Source: Gnetum montanum
Taxonomy: Eukaryota > Streptophyta > Gnetopsida > Gnetales > Gnetaceae
Direction: 5' to 3'
Length of the DNA stretch: 64,000 nt
Assembly (NCBI GenBank): GCA_015680685.1
Contig: MNCI01010021.1
Span: forward strand, 247,257-311,256
The notes under the pieces are model-generated. The model did no database searches, had not been told where the DNA came from, and was given only the letters and a program-made list of their open reading frames with translations. The stretch's first letter is position 1. Every line of letters starts with the position of its first letter. Positions 1-12,261 of this stretch are shown piece by piece. The translations under genes were made by a program, and so were the position numbers.

Positions 1-776
1 TAACAATGAAGATCTATGTTTGACATTCATGCACTGTGGTCACATGACATATCCTTTAACATACTTTGCCATCAATTTCATTGAATGTGTAGGTGGCCTA
101 GGTATAATAGAATTTACCAAAAATTTTTCAACAATCATAGGAAAATACATTAGCAATAAATTAGGAACCCATGGCCTATTTAAATAGGAGATTACATGAT
201 ATTTAGAAATTTTAGATCATGTGGCATTTAGCTGAACTTTAGACTTTTAAAGCAATGCAGATTTCCAAAGGTCAAAAACCATTCTTCCTCAGCGTAGATC
301 AAGTTTTAGAGAAACTGGTGGAGGGCAAAGTCCAAGAAGTAGATCATACAAGTTATTCAAAGGCATATATGATTGTAGAACACATATTGCTATCTACATC
401 AAACTTCAAGCATTTTCTTAGAGCTCTTGGGCATTTGAAGCTTGTAACTTTTATTTTCTAAAATTTTGTTCAATGAACTCCTAATCATTTTAATACAAGT
501 TTGCAGTTTCTATTGTTTTGCTACTTTTTCTTTATATTTTTCCACACTTAGATCTAGCATTTAAAATGCCATTTCATATGCTTGCAATTTTTATTTTGCA
601 TTTTGGTAAAAGATTTTTAAGTCCTTGGGTGATTGACAAGACTATCTAGGGTACTCAAAATCCTTTTCAAGGCTAGTTTGATCTAGGGTTAAAATTGTTT
701 TGCTATGAAATTTTTAGGGTTCTAGCACCAAATTTTTTAGGCACTACATTAGCATACTTTTATAAAACTCAAAAAC
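1..776. other. Flank left of element A, no gene recognised
   Basis: AT-rich sequence outside the left LTR of element A. The only ORF of note (255-461, plus, 68 codons) has no motif I recognise and no supporting context. It could be host intergenic DNA or the inside of a still older element that A entered. I see no RNA gene or repeat array here. Confidence 0.5.
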
Positions 777-1691
777 TGGTGTAATCAGTGGTTGGGTAAT
801 CTAACACTTCATCATACAAGTCATGAGTGTACACATGTAACTTGATCATAATTTCTGGATGGTCAATGTAAATTCACTAGTAGTTGAGGTTTAGTTCATG
901 ATTTGTTTCTTCTCACTTTAAGTTAGTGAAGTTCCAGTTGTATGGTTTAACCTTTGGTAAGGCATATGATAGATTGATGTTAGTAATTCAAACTAAATTA
1001 TGTGTAATCATAGTTGAAACAAAGTGATATAATCTAAGTTGAAGTGTAATGCAAGTAAAGAAAGTATTCTAGCATATAACCAATAAGTATTCATTCTTGG
1101 TTTACCATTCACGTCTTGGACTTATGCAATTGTCATTGGAGTTACCAAGTGTTATGCTACTAGATGAACCAAGTAATACCACTACTGGGATTACCAAACG
1201 ATTACATGATATGTTCGAAACCAATCGTACATATACTACTGTGCTAAGGAAGAATGAAAAAGTAACATACTTAGAAATTGTAAATAACTTAATTAAATTA
1301 AACATATTAAAAGGCTGAAAGTTAAAGTAAGTAAGAAATATGAACTAATTAAAAGTAAAGTAAACTAAGTAGAATGTTGCAATGGTGGAAAATAATCTTG
1401 ATCTTTATTTCTGGCCATGAACTATGCCCAAGAATAAGTCACTTGAACAAGGATCTTATACAATTGCTTACACCATACTATGGGCATTCACTAAATTTCT
1501 AAGTGTAAATGAAGAAAAAAAAATTACTAGAATTTGTCTAAGTGTTAGACCAAAGTTTTTTGTTTGATGCGATGATGAGGAGGAATTTATAGTGGAGACT
1601 AGGAATCACTACATCGTATCTATGATGATGTAAGCAGAGCTATGATATTATAGATATAATATTGCATAGTTAACTTTTAATGGCTTTATCA
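777..1691 (-). repeat. Element A 3' LTR (left copy)
   Basis: This copy aligns along its length with 19711-20625, for example in the shared text around the phrase ttggtttaccattca. On the minus strand it starts TGATAAAG and ends near CACCA. It contains a TATA-like CTATAAAT (minus, 1585-1592), an AATAAA-type polyadenylation sequence on the minus strand near 1405, and the GGTAATCCC motif shared with elements B and C (around 1180-1200). The ORFs reported inside it on either strand are not conserved in the partner LTR. Confidence 0.85.
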
Positions 1692-1706
1692 TACCCCCAT
1701 GATTAA
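1692..1706 (-). other. Element A polypurine tract
   Basis: On the minus strand the sequence reads TTAATCATGGGGGTA immediately before the 3' LTR. It has the same form as in B (12247-12261), where a GTCATGGGGGTA run abuts the LTR. In this family the run primes plus-strand DNA synthesis. Confidence 0.7.
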
Positions 1707-3021
1707 CTAGAAACTCGTCCTCAAGTTAAAAAAAAAAGGAGGATCGACTTCCTTACAAAATTTGTGGAGTTGTAAATAGACTTGAATACTATGACTTATT
1801 TACATGACTAACTCTACTATGAATGTCGCATTGTGATTTGGGTGATGTTTACAAAATTATCATGCATTGCATGATGGACACACATAACAACAAATCAGGA
1901 CAAAACAAATAAAACTTTAGAACGTGATGCAGTCTTATGTCCCTAGTGGCAGTGGTTCCTTCATTGGTTTTTTTCCTTTTTCATTGGGCTTTTGAGATTG
2001 ATAACAGTTAAGTAATGTTCAAAGTTTTTTTTTCTTCTGATATGGGATCATGTACCATGCAGGTGAATTTGATAATGTTTGTTGGATTCAATACTTTCCA
2101 TGGACAAGGTAGTTATTGAAACATCTTATTTTCTTTCACATATCATGTTGTGAACTACCGTTATTCTTTCTAATATGCTATGGCCACTTTTCTCAGTTCT
2201 TGGTAGTCTATTATTTTACAAGCTATATTTTCTACAGTGTCCTTTTTATCTTGGTAGATGGCCTTGACTACTTGAAGTTCAAATTTTACAATGTGCAACT
2301 TATTTTAGGCATCCTTCTTATTTTCAAACTCTTTTTCATATAGCATGTAAACTATGGTCACTTGTTGCTCTAGTTCATATCTATCTCTACTTGTTGTGAG
2401 CATGGCTAGATTAGCATATCAGAAATTTGCTAATCCCATGTATTTGGTGAGGTCTTTGATTTGTAGGTTCTTTTTCTTCACTTAATATTGATGAACATGG
2501 GAAAGAACATCCAATATTGGTTGCCAATCAAGTGTCTGCATGATGATCGTACTGATTTTTGTCTTAGCCATATGGTTTTTTTCATTGATCTACTTATACA
2601 TATCCTCTTGGTCTCTAAAATGCTCTTTTAGCCTTTCATGTGTTTTGACCTTATTTTACCATGCACTACTCTTAATGGCTGACTTCTAGCAAATGGCACG
2701 TACTTCTTTCATTGATAGTGTTATATTTTCCCTACCCAATTTTTGCATGTCTTGGTTGACACTTGTGAATTTTTCTTTAAGCTTATGGATGCTCTCTTCA
2801 AGGACATTCTTTTGTTTTTCTATATTAGGCAACCTTATGTTCTTTGCAATAGTGTTCTTGTTTTCTTCTTAGTATAATTAGGACTTTGGCATAAGCATAC
2901 ATTTGTGCTTTAGCCACTAAAGCATTTCACATTGCTTTTTTCTTTTCCATTTTCACTTGAATATTTCTAGATATTAGTTGGGCCACTTCTTCTATTCTAA
3001 ATTTGTCTAATTGGTTTGGTG
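1707..3021 (-). other. Element A 3' region, decayed
   Basis: Sequence between the polypurine tract and the recognisable part of the post-integrase ORF. It is T-rich on the plus strand and probably holds the decayed C-terminal, helical part of that ORF, as in element C (36400-37440). No reading frame is open long enough to support a call. The plus-strand ORF at 2116-2343 is low-complexity and looks fortuitous. Confidence 0.4.
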
Positions 3022-4702
3022 TTATGTATTGTGTAGGGTATTTTTTTTTTTTACTCTTAATGCTACTAATTCAACTTGCAATATGTACACCTCATTCTTT
3101 GCGTGTTCAACAAGAGTTTTAGCCATTACCAGTTTCTCCTTTATTGAAATAAGCTTTGAATGTATTACAATGATATCAATAGGGATATTAAAAAGGTTGT
3201 GGATTCCTTTCCCTATTTGCAGTAGTTGATCCAAGATATCTTCATGTTCTTGCAGGGCCATGGAGGTTCCAACTATGGTTTCAACATCTTTGGCTCTAGT
3301 CATATCTACTAGCAGCATAATGGAAATATTGAAGGACTCCTTGATATGATCAATGATAACTTCAGTTGCTCCTGCTACATCTTGGTGTTGCATTACTACA
3401 GCTGTGGCTCATTTTCTAAACTCTAGCATAGCTTGGAAGGATGTAACATTCCCTCATATTTGCTATGGACAGTCCTCATCTTCTCCTACTTGTAATGATA
3501 TTTGACCACTAGTAGGTCTTGTTGATATTGTAGGCCTTACAAGATTATCTCTGACTTGGTACATGCTTGAGGCTTTTCTATTTTCCCAACTAATGATTTT
3601 TGTAATCTACTATAAATGACTTATAGAAGGTTGGTAATCCTGCTATACTAGTGGAGCACTTGATTTTGGTCAATTACTAACTGGTGTTGAGCCATTGGGT
3701 TCTACTTGCTCATGTCTCGTGGCTTGGATGTTTCTTGCTAGTGTGGACCTTGTAGCTTCCTTAGTCCTTGCTAGATTCTCTAGTTGATATTTCTCAAGAG
3801 GCATTAGCTTTGACATATTAGCATAGGATGCTTTTTGGGCCTTGTGTAGAACATCATTAGTGTAACCAAAAATTTCTAATTGCTTGCATAGCCTTTTGAT
3901 GAGGCAAGGGAATGAAAAAGTGAGTTTCCCTACCTTCTTCCCTTCAAATCTTCTTTGGATTTCTAGAAAGAGCAGATGAGCAATATTTACTTAGAATTTC
4001 CACATGAGGATGGTACTTCCTCTTTCAGCATAGGTGAAAATCTTGTTTAATCTCTTAGTGAAAAATTTCATAAGTCCCCATCTTGAAATATATATTCTCT
4101 TTAGTGGAAAATTCACTATATTCTTTATCTACTTTACCATAAGTGCTTTGTATACATAACTTCTTTCCCTTTGTGTCGAAGCTTGTGGAAATCTATGCAA
4201 TGTTTACTCCAACATTTGGAAGATTTAGTGCCTTTGCGATTGCTTCAACTAAATAGGGCATTGTGATTCCCTTAATTTTGATCATGGCATCATCTTGTTT
4301 ATTTTTCTAGAATTGGTAGACTTTCCCTAAGTACCATTCATCACTACATGATAGAGTTGGACAAAGAGGAGAGACTTAGAGGTGCTCTTGGACATTAGCT
4401 AGTGCAAACTCCATAAATGATTCAAAGTTGAGTTTCACAATGACTATGGATATGATAGAATTCTCCTGAATATCTTGGAAACATTTGCCTGACAATGGGA
4501 GGTGTTGTCCTTGCTGTTAAGCTAGTAGTGCTTCATCTTCGCCTTGTGTGGAATGCTCCATCGTGGGTGTTTTCTGATGACTACTGAAGGACTAAGCCTC
4601 TTTTTCAGCTTGTGGAGCCTACTCTCCAACTTGTTCCCTTCCTCTAGGTTTCTTACCCCTTTGCTATGAGGATCCTTTAGCTACAAGTCTTTTAGGAGCC
4701 AT
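3022..4702 (-). pseudogene. Element A post-integrase (env-position) ORF, broken
   Basis: The minus-strand frame starts at an ATG at 4702 (MAPKRLVAKG) and runs, with stops and frameshifts, to an open segment at 3022-3393 (123 codons). It aligns with the equivalent ORF of element C. Near the N-terminus both have NFESF, EWYxGKxY and a KIKxI block. In the open segment EHEDILDQL matches QHEEFLD of C, followed in both by a FN(I/L)xxxxIIVI block and a long charged helix. Athila elements carry an ORF here that is often called env-like. I see no signal peptide or membrane segment, so the product is better described as an unknown, partly coiled-coil protein. Confidence 0.65.
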
Positions 4703-5286
4703 CTACAATCATAAAGGATTTATGTAAGATTACCCAAGGATTTTAAATAAGTTCCTAATGATTCATAATCCTTTTTTGGATTCTTGGATTTGATCAAAAT
4801 TTATCCTTATTACTACATTTTAGCTCTTATTAGGATTATAGAGTTAGAAAAATTTCAAAAAAGACCTTTATTTGTTGTGTCTTTCAAGTGTTATGACCTC
4901 CCACAATTATTATTTTCTCACTTATTATGTATTCAAATGGGTAATTAGGAGGAATGATTAAGTTTATTAGCTCTTATTCAATTATTGAATTGATATTTAA
5001 TTGATTATTCTTATTCTTACCCTTAATATACTCTTTCGAGTGTTAGAAAAATTTTGCTCCAATCGCATAAACTATGTTTAGCATTCTCCACAATGATTAA
5101 GTTAATCATGCCATGATCAAGAGGGTTTAATAATCATGAAAATTAAAGCTACAATGAGGAAGTTATGAAGCATGGAAGTGTGGTTGCCAGAGGGTTAGAA
5201 AAATGACATGAACTCCCTATGCATCAAATGAAAAGAATGAAAAATTTCTAACTCCTTGTACATATATATAGATTTTTGTGATGGTG

Positions 5287-5304
5287 ACATTGTAGCTACA
5301 ATGT
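5287..5304. repeat. Perfect 18-bp palindrome
   Basis: ACATTGTAGCTACAATGT equals its own reverse complement. A second, imperfect copy of the theme follows at about 5319-5336 (catcgtagctatgatg). Similar dyads occur in the U3 parts of the A and B LTRs, so this may be a remnant of an LTR or a shared regulatory dyad inside the region after integrase. Confidence 0.7.
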
Positions 5305-6689
5305 ATTAGGGCTGAATACATCGTAGCTATGATGTCACCATAAAAAAATTTGAGATTTTAAGTAATTTTTGATAAAAAAATTAAGTGAAATGAATAGTTT
5401 GTAAGATGTAGAAGTGGTTTAGAGGGTCTTTGAGTAAGAATGATGCTTAGAATATGAGAATTTAGCATTAAAGATGCATGAAAGAAGGAATTTTAGGAAA
5501 ATTAAGTTGATTAGGTTTATTGGGAATGATTGGTAGGAATTGCCAAAGGTATGATTAGCGATGAATGGGTAGGCAAGTAAGAATAATGGTTTAAGTGTTT
5601 CAGAGGCACAAGATGATGTGCAATTGGTCATTAGGTATGAAGCACAAGAGTTATACAAGTGGATCCTACTCAAAGTAGGCTCTAGCCCTTAGTGTCCTTG
5701 TATAACCACACTTACAAGTGTTTATAAGAACTTAAGGAGTTAGATGTAAAACATACTTTTCTTCCAAAACACACATGTTAGTATTTCCTTGATGAAAAGA
5801 TAATAGTATTGTCTTGATTACATATAATAGTGTGGTGGAATAGGAGTACCAAGAATGTTAGAAAATGGGATATGAGGTGTCTTACCATGGGCATAATAAA
5901 TTTTGTTTGTAATATATGGTTAAAGTAATCATTAGCCTTTTTTTCCAAGATTCAAACCAAGTCTATACCACTTACTAGTTACATCACATTATATCATCTT
6001 AACATTGACAATCACAAGAATACCACAACTGTAAGGAGTACTAACACTTGGCAATGAAGTTCAAGGAAGTATATTAATAGCACATTTTATTTTTTAAAGG
6101 AGACTTGGCCATTAGATAGAGTGCCTTTAGGCATGGATAACATGTCTTTCTAGCTCCATAACCAATACGAGTTCAAGAAACCTTGAAATTTTGGAGAAGT
6201 TACCCACCTTTAGGCATGGGTACTATGTCTTTCTAGTGGAAGCCCCAAAAATTTTTATTTTGTGCATTTACTATGTTATTATTATGTCAGCCTTATTAGA
6301 GGACTACCTTTAGGCATGGTAAGATAGTACTTATGTTAGACATACTTTCATTTTTGTTCAATCTCAAGTAAATGTTACAACTTAATAGCAAGGTAAAACT
6401 TATAGTAGTAGCCTTAGAGAATCCATAAATACCTTTGATGTCATACCCTTTTCATTCCCTCTTGGTTCTTCACTTTTCTATTTAAGCAAAATGATCATAG
6501 ATTTATTTTAGTTTTATGGTGGAAAGAATATCATTATGTCTATCGTAAGAACCTCTTATTATTGAAAATGAGTGGATGGATGATGTGGTCTCACTGTATA
6601 TGGAATTATTTTTCAATGATTTGAGAATATAGGATCAAATTCACATTATTGGAACTACATCTTGATTTATTCCTTTGCACTTTATTAGA

Positions 6690-6920
6690 AAAATCAACAA
6701 AAATATGTACAGGAGAGAGGATGAAAAGTTGTAGAAAAATGATAAGAATAGAAAAGGTAGACATATATCAAAGAATGAAAAATGATCCAAAAGGAATAGA
6801 AAGTGTATAAAAGAATGGAAAAGTTATGAGAGAATGTGAAAGTTGGTAACAAAGATAAAATGGTAAAAAGTAGAAAAATGTTAGGAGGCCTAAGTGTCAA
6901 ATTTGACACCCCCATGACTA
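6690..6920 (-). other. Element A internal polypurine-like site and U-rich tract
   Basis: On the minus strand an AGTCATGGGGGTGT run (around 6905-6918) is followed downstream by about 200 bases rich in T and short TTCTATTTTT-like words. The same order, PPT-like run then U-rich tract, is found at the same place (after integrase) in B at 13990-14175 and C at 32500-32760. The 114-codon minus ORF at 6694-7038 is a by-product of this composition. Confidence 0.6.
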
Positions 6921-7190
6921 TCATGAGAAGTGGGTATCTAGAAGATAGAATGGATGATAAACTATTTGGCAGATAGGATAGAGTCCTTGAGAGAGTAAGG
7001 AAAGTTATGGTATGGCTTGACTTATTAAATATTGACAAGAATTAGCTTTGATGGGGTTGTTAGGTGATAGATCTACATGGTGCTAGATCGATACATAATA
7101 TGGATAATATATGGTCCTTTTCATAAGGTTTGGAACATAGCCTTTTACAAGACATGGCTAGGATCATAGTAGAGGACTTTATCACCTAGC

Positions 7191-8150
7191 TTAATTAATA
7201 CTTATCCAGGCATCATGCCTACATTTAGAGTACTTTTTGTGAATTTCATTTCTTATTTGGGCTACCAATTGAATTTTTTCTAGAATATTAAGATTCATGA
7301 GACATTCTCTTTGAGCTAAGCTTAAATTAAGATCAATTGTACTGGTAGTAGAAAGTGTGTTGAGCTCTTCTTGGATTAGTAACATGGGTAGTTTATTGTA
7401 AACTAACTCATACATGGAATACCCCACAGGAAGTTTCCAGATGGATCTATATACCCATAGAGCATTATTGAATTTTGTGTTCCAGTTTTTCCTATAATGA
7501 CTAATTATTTTATTTAATATTCATGTGATCTCTTGGTTAGTTACTTCTACTTGACCATTTGCTTGGGGATGGTATGATGTAGTTAGTTTGTGATTCATCC
7601 CAAGTTGTTGCATTAGCTTTTCGAATGCAGTTCCTATAAAATGAGTTTTTTTGTCAAATATAAGTGTGCATGGTGCTCCGAATCTATTCACCACATGTTG
7701 AAAGAATTTAGCAGCTATTTTTGTTGTGCAATCCTTGATTGCAACTACTTCTGCCCACTTTGTATAATAATCAACTATTACTATAATGTAAGACTTTCCA
7801 TTTGACATTGATGTGATAGGGCCCATGAAGTCAATTCCCCAAATGCTGAAAGGTTCCAATGGTTGTATGCATTGTTGTGGTCCTTGATTTTTGGCTATCA
7901 GCCCTTCATCTCTTTGACATCTTTCATAAGAGTATGCAAATTGGTGTGCATTCCTGAATATGGTAGGCTAGAAGCAACATGTTATCATCAATTTTAGTGT
8001 TGTCCTTCATCTTGCGTAGTGAACACCACATGGTCCTTCATGTGTATCTTATAGGACTCTTTGTTGACTCTCTTCTAAAATGCATCATCTTATCAACCCA
8101 TTAATGCATATCTTGTAAAGGTTCCCATTGATTTCCATATATCTTTTCAC
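7191..8150 (-). pseudogene. Element A integrase, broken
   Basis: The segment 7521-7859 keeps an open 112-codon piece of the integrase catalytic core. The first Asp is in GIDFMGPI, the second in FDKKTHF (the family usually has SDNGTHF) and the Glu in GQVEVTN. The C-terminal part continues in another frame at 7191-7427 (YELVYNKLP). The zinc-binding N-terminal part upstream (7860-8150) is badly eroded. Integrase inserts the element cDNA into chromosomes; this copy cannot make a full protein. Confidence 0.85.
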
Positions 8151-8198
8151 TTTGTGGAGGAACTATTCCTTATATTTCTAGCCTCATTTAATAGGAAG

Positions 8199-9750
8199 TT
8201 ATTGTTTGGTGAAATATGTTATGTAATTAGTAAGCCATGACTTCTCTAGTGAGTCTACAACCATTGTAGTTTTGGTAAATAAGTCTTTATTAGGAAATTG
8301 ATCAAATATTGGTTCATCATTCTCATGGGATTCCCATGTTAGTCTTAATAAATTTTCTATTACCACAATTCTGGTTCCCTTCTTATCAATCATGGTAATG
8401 TCAAATTCTTGTAAGATAACTAGTCATCTTATCACTATAGGACTAATCGCTAGTTTGTTCATTAGAAATATAATGGCACTATGATTTGTGTGAACATAAA
8501 TAGGGTACCTAAGCACATAATGTCTGAATTTTTTATGTGTGTACACCATGGCTATTAGCTCCATTTATGTTATGGTGTAGTTATGTTGTGCCCTAATAAT
8601 GCTTCGATTAGTGTAGTGTATATAATAGGGTCTTTTCTGCTCATCTAGTTACATCAATATTGCTCCTAGTGCATAGTTTGAAGCATTTGTCATAATGTGG
8701 GATAGGTCAAAGCCTTTCTAGATTGGGCAAAGCATTTGAAGCATCAATAATCCTTCAAAGGATTATTATCTCCATTAATTTCTATTTTAAGGTCCCAAAT
8801 GCTTTCTCACATTACTCTATCCATAGAAATGGTGCATCTTTCTTAGTTGGTTCTAGTAGTAATTTCACAATATTTGAAAAAATTTCAATGAATCTTCTGT
8901 AGTATCCTATATGGTTAAGAAATGATCTAACATCTTTGATAGTTTGTGACCTCTAAGTGATTTTCTAGATAACCCTAATCTTCTTTGGATCTACCTCTAT
9001 TGCTTTGTAAGATACCTGATGTCCTAGAACTATATCATCTTGAATCATTATGTGGCTTTTTTACCAATTGAGCTTTAGATTTATTTCTACACATCTTTTT
9101 AGTACTTGATCTAAACAGTCCAAGGCTTATTTAAAATCTAGCTCATATGTGGAGAAGTCATCCATAAAGACTTCAACTCCATGGTCAAATTGCTTTTGGA
9201 AGATGCTAAGTACATGTCTCTAAAAGGTGGTGGGTGCATTACACAAGCCAAAGGACATTTTCTTGTATGCAAATGTCCCCCATAGACTGTTGTATGTGGT
9301 CTTTTTTTAGTCTTCTGGTGTAATGCATATTTGATTGTACCTACTATAGTCATATAGAAAGCTATAATACTGTTGTCTTGCTATGGTATCTAGGACTTGG
9401 TTAATAAAGGTAGAGGAAAATGATCCTTGAATGTTGCCATATTTAACAATATGAAATCAATACAAATCCTCCACTTACCATCTTTCTTTGATTTAATGAC
9501 TAATGGGCTAACCCATTCACTATCTGCTATTTGGTAGACAATCCTTTCAACATTTTTTCTAGCTCTTGCATAACAAATTTCTTAAGCTTTGAATTTAATC
9601 TTCTTTAAGGTTGGTGGCAAAGTTTGATAGCTGAATCTATATAGATTTGATGTTTGTAGATGCATGGATAAATTGTAGTGATTTCATCATAGGACGATGA
9701 AAATTTAGTTGGCCATTTATTTACCACTTTTAGTAATTTTCTCTTTTGTT
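8199..9750 (-). pseudogene. Element A reverse transcriptase and RNase H, broken
   Basis: On the minus strand the RT block FAYKKMSFGLCNAPTTF is followed by a TAG where the family has Gln. The catalytic box FMDD is at 9157-9168. The fragment at 8199-8393 (FDQFPNKDLF context) is the linker between RNase H and integrase, as in Athila polyproteins. Many stops and shifts separate these pieces. The family role is to copy element RNA into DNA and remove the RNA strand. Confidence 0.8.
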
Positions 9751-10079
9751 GCTTATAAAGTTTGGCATTTATAATTATTGGTTTCTTATTATTTAGAAAG
9801 AAATATTCAAGTGTATCTAGTAGGGCTTTCAGTTTTAAGGGTTTTGGTTCATATGTCTCTTGTATCTCTAATCTCCCCCATTCAATATCTTTCTCTTAAT
9901 GTGATTCAATAGGAGGTTGTCTTTTTAGCTGTTCTAACTTATCAATTTCTTCCACATAGGCACTTGTGATTTTGTTAGTCGATTCCATGCATATATTAGA
10001 TTTTGTTTTCTCTTTAGTTATCAGCCACTAGGTGCCTTCTTGTTAAGTGGCTATTGCATATAGACACTTTTGTATACAC

Positions 10080-11454
10080 CTGTCTTCTATACATGCATTA
10101 CATGCTATGATGATGTTATCTTCTATGACTTAAATTTTCTACATGCAATTGCAACCATTATTGTTGTATGTGATACATGGAACTCTGTGGCTTTGAATGA
10201 TTTTGGCTTCATCTTTCTTGAAGATTTCCAAGGATAAGTCCCTAATTACAAGCTTAGTGTCTACAATGCAATGGTAGTAATAACATCTTCCACCTATTCA
10301 ATTGAAATAGTAATGGACTATTTGCAAGCTCTAGTTGGGTGTTGCTCTTCTTTAGCGAGGGTAGGTTTCAGGCCTTGTACATGTCTTATGAAATGAGGTT
10401 TACTTCTAACCTAGAATCTAAGAGAGCTTTGCATGATTTATTTCTTGCTATTTAAAGGTAAATTAAGGGACTTCTAGGATTTTTTCTCTTCTAGTGAAAT
10501 TCTCCTACTTTAATCTATTATGTAATTATCTATGTGAGCATGATAGTGGTGACTTTCTTATCTATGAAATTCTTCTAGGCAACTTCTTCTTGATGAATTT
10601 TGGGTTAAGTACACATGCCCTAGACTCTTGTAAGTGGGCCATAATAAGGTAACATGCCTTAGGATGTTCATACTAGCATAGTTTACATCCTTCATTGTCT
10701 TCCAAACTGGAGTCCATAACTTCCTTTACTACAACAATTTTTTCTTTATTTATATAGTATTCTTATACATTATCTCTTATTTTTTCTTGTCTTTATTTTG
10801 GTTTAGGGCTTGTTAAGTCTTCTCTTCTACTATCTTTAATGCAGTGGAAAATTTCTCATCTACGGAATCCCATATTTTATCTACCTTGGTTGCTATGTCA
10901 TTAATTGATTTTGAATAGGTAGAGTCTTCCATTGGATTATATCTTCTAAAGTTTCCTCTCCTTGTGATTCACATGTTCTTACATCCATTTTTTTGATGGT
11001 GGGATCTCTATTGTATTCTTTAGTTGATTCTCTTTTTTTTTTAAACTCTCATTCTTCTTTTGTCACTTGGTCAGTAAGTCTCTAAATGCAATGAGCTATC
11101 ATCTTGGATAACCTGCCTTAGGCATATACCCCAAGGGTTTCTCTTATCTTGTTTTATAGCCCATTGACAATGTGTTGTAATTGCTCCCTTTGAGAAAATC
11201 TGTGGCCTAGGCACCTATGTAACAATGAATAGTATTTTTCCATTATTGTAGCAATGGATTCATGTGTCCCTTACTTTTGCCCTTGAATTTATTTTCTCAA
11301 ATTAGACACTTTGGAATAAGTTTGATATTTGTTGTTGAAAAGCTCTAGCATGGTACTCCATCTTTGAATAGATTCTAGTTCTAAGGATGTGTACTAGCTC
11401 TTTGCTTTCTTTATGAGTGTTATTGAAAAAAAAAACTTTAGTTTCTTCCAACTG
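10080..11454 (-). pseudogene. Element A gag C-terminal part and protease remnant
   Basis: Minus-strand remnants align with elements B and C. A cysteine/histidine motif of the C-x2-C-x3-H-P-x3-C type lies near 10655-10695 (its second Cys is followed by a stop). Downstream is a protease tail (VPCIT-like, around 10165-10185). Compared with B, about 100 bases of the protease including the IIMG segment are missing. The gag frame is cut at 11454 by element B and resumes at 18478. Confidence 0.65.
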
Positions 11455-12246
11455 TGATGAGTGGCGAGGTACCCCTACACTCAACCATACGAATACGAGT
11501 GTTACATGTGCGATCCGGTCAAACTCCGCAGACTAAGTGCCTCCACGCCTTATGGAACACTTAAGGTTAATCGTTCGTTGTCTTCCCAGACTTACTTGTA
11601 TTTGTCACGGTTGTATGATTAAGTAAGTTTGAGGTATGTGATTTTTATGTCTTTTGTGTTTTATCGTGTATGCTAATGAGGGAAAGGGTGAAGAGACTAA
11701 GTAACTAACTTTAACTAACTAAGTTCTAATGCCTAGCATTAGTATCCGTTCCCACTTATTGTTCACACCCTGAACTAATGCAACCTTCTGGGATTACCAA
11801 ACGCTATTCGTTGATGGGATTACCAAGCGTAACACACGTGCTCGAAGCGGTCATATTGAATGCACTTAACTAGGAGTTAAGGGTTGAGAGAGATTTAGTT
11901 AGCTAATAAAGCATTTAAACAATGAACAATAAATAACAATAATGAAAGTCCTATTTTGCTTAGTCCATGCACTCCAAGGTTTATCCAAAAGTTCGTCTTT
12001 ATTTCTGTACACAAACTTTTGCTTAGGTACAATATTTGCTTGAATAAAGATCCTTTCACTTTGGGACTCCTATTGCGGGCACATGGAAATTACTCTAACT
12101 ATGGAATGGAAAAACTGCAAGAGTTTGGCTATGATATAGATCTAGATGGTGAAACAAGGGAGAGCCACCTCTTATTTATAGATTTGGTAGCGCGACGTGA
12201 TATCGCGTATGCTATATCGCGGTCCATGCGATATCACGTCCCATCA
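11455..12246 (-). repeat. Element B 3' LTR (left copy)
   Basis: Begins TGATGAG and ends CCCATCA on the plus strand, matching 17658-18477. Most differences from the partner are C/T or G/A transitions. It carries a minus-strand TATA box CTATAAATA (12173-12181) and two copies of the GGTAATCCC motif (11788-11833, plus reading GGGATTACCAA). Near the U3 start it has three GATATC-centred dyads (about 12198-12240), against six in the right LTR. Confidence 0.92.
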
Positions 12247-12261
12247 TACCCCCATGACTAA
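12247..12261 (-). other. Element B polypurine tract
   Basis: On the minus strand TTTAGTCATGGGGGTA lies directly upstream of the 3' LTR start TGATGGGA. The same purine run recurs inside B at about 12799, 14158 and 15431. Confidence 0.75.

Noticed and set aside
1097-1318. Overlapping plus and minus ORFs in the A left LTR
   Set aside because: Both lie within the LTR and are not open in the right copy (20031-20250).
3022-4702. Endogenous virus envelope gene
   Set aside because: The position is env-like but no signal peptide, membrane segment or cleavage site is visible; treated as a retrotransposon ORF of unknown role.
6694-7038. 114-codon minus ORF, and the plus ORFs at 32428-32758
   Set aside because: Phe/Ser/Tyr-rich translations of the U-rich tract; not conserved as protein between A and C.
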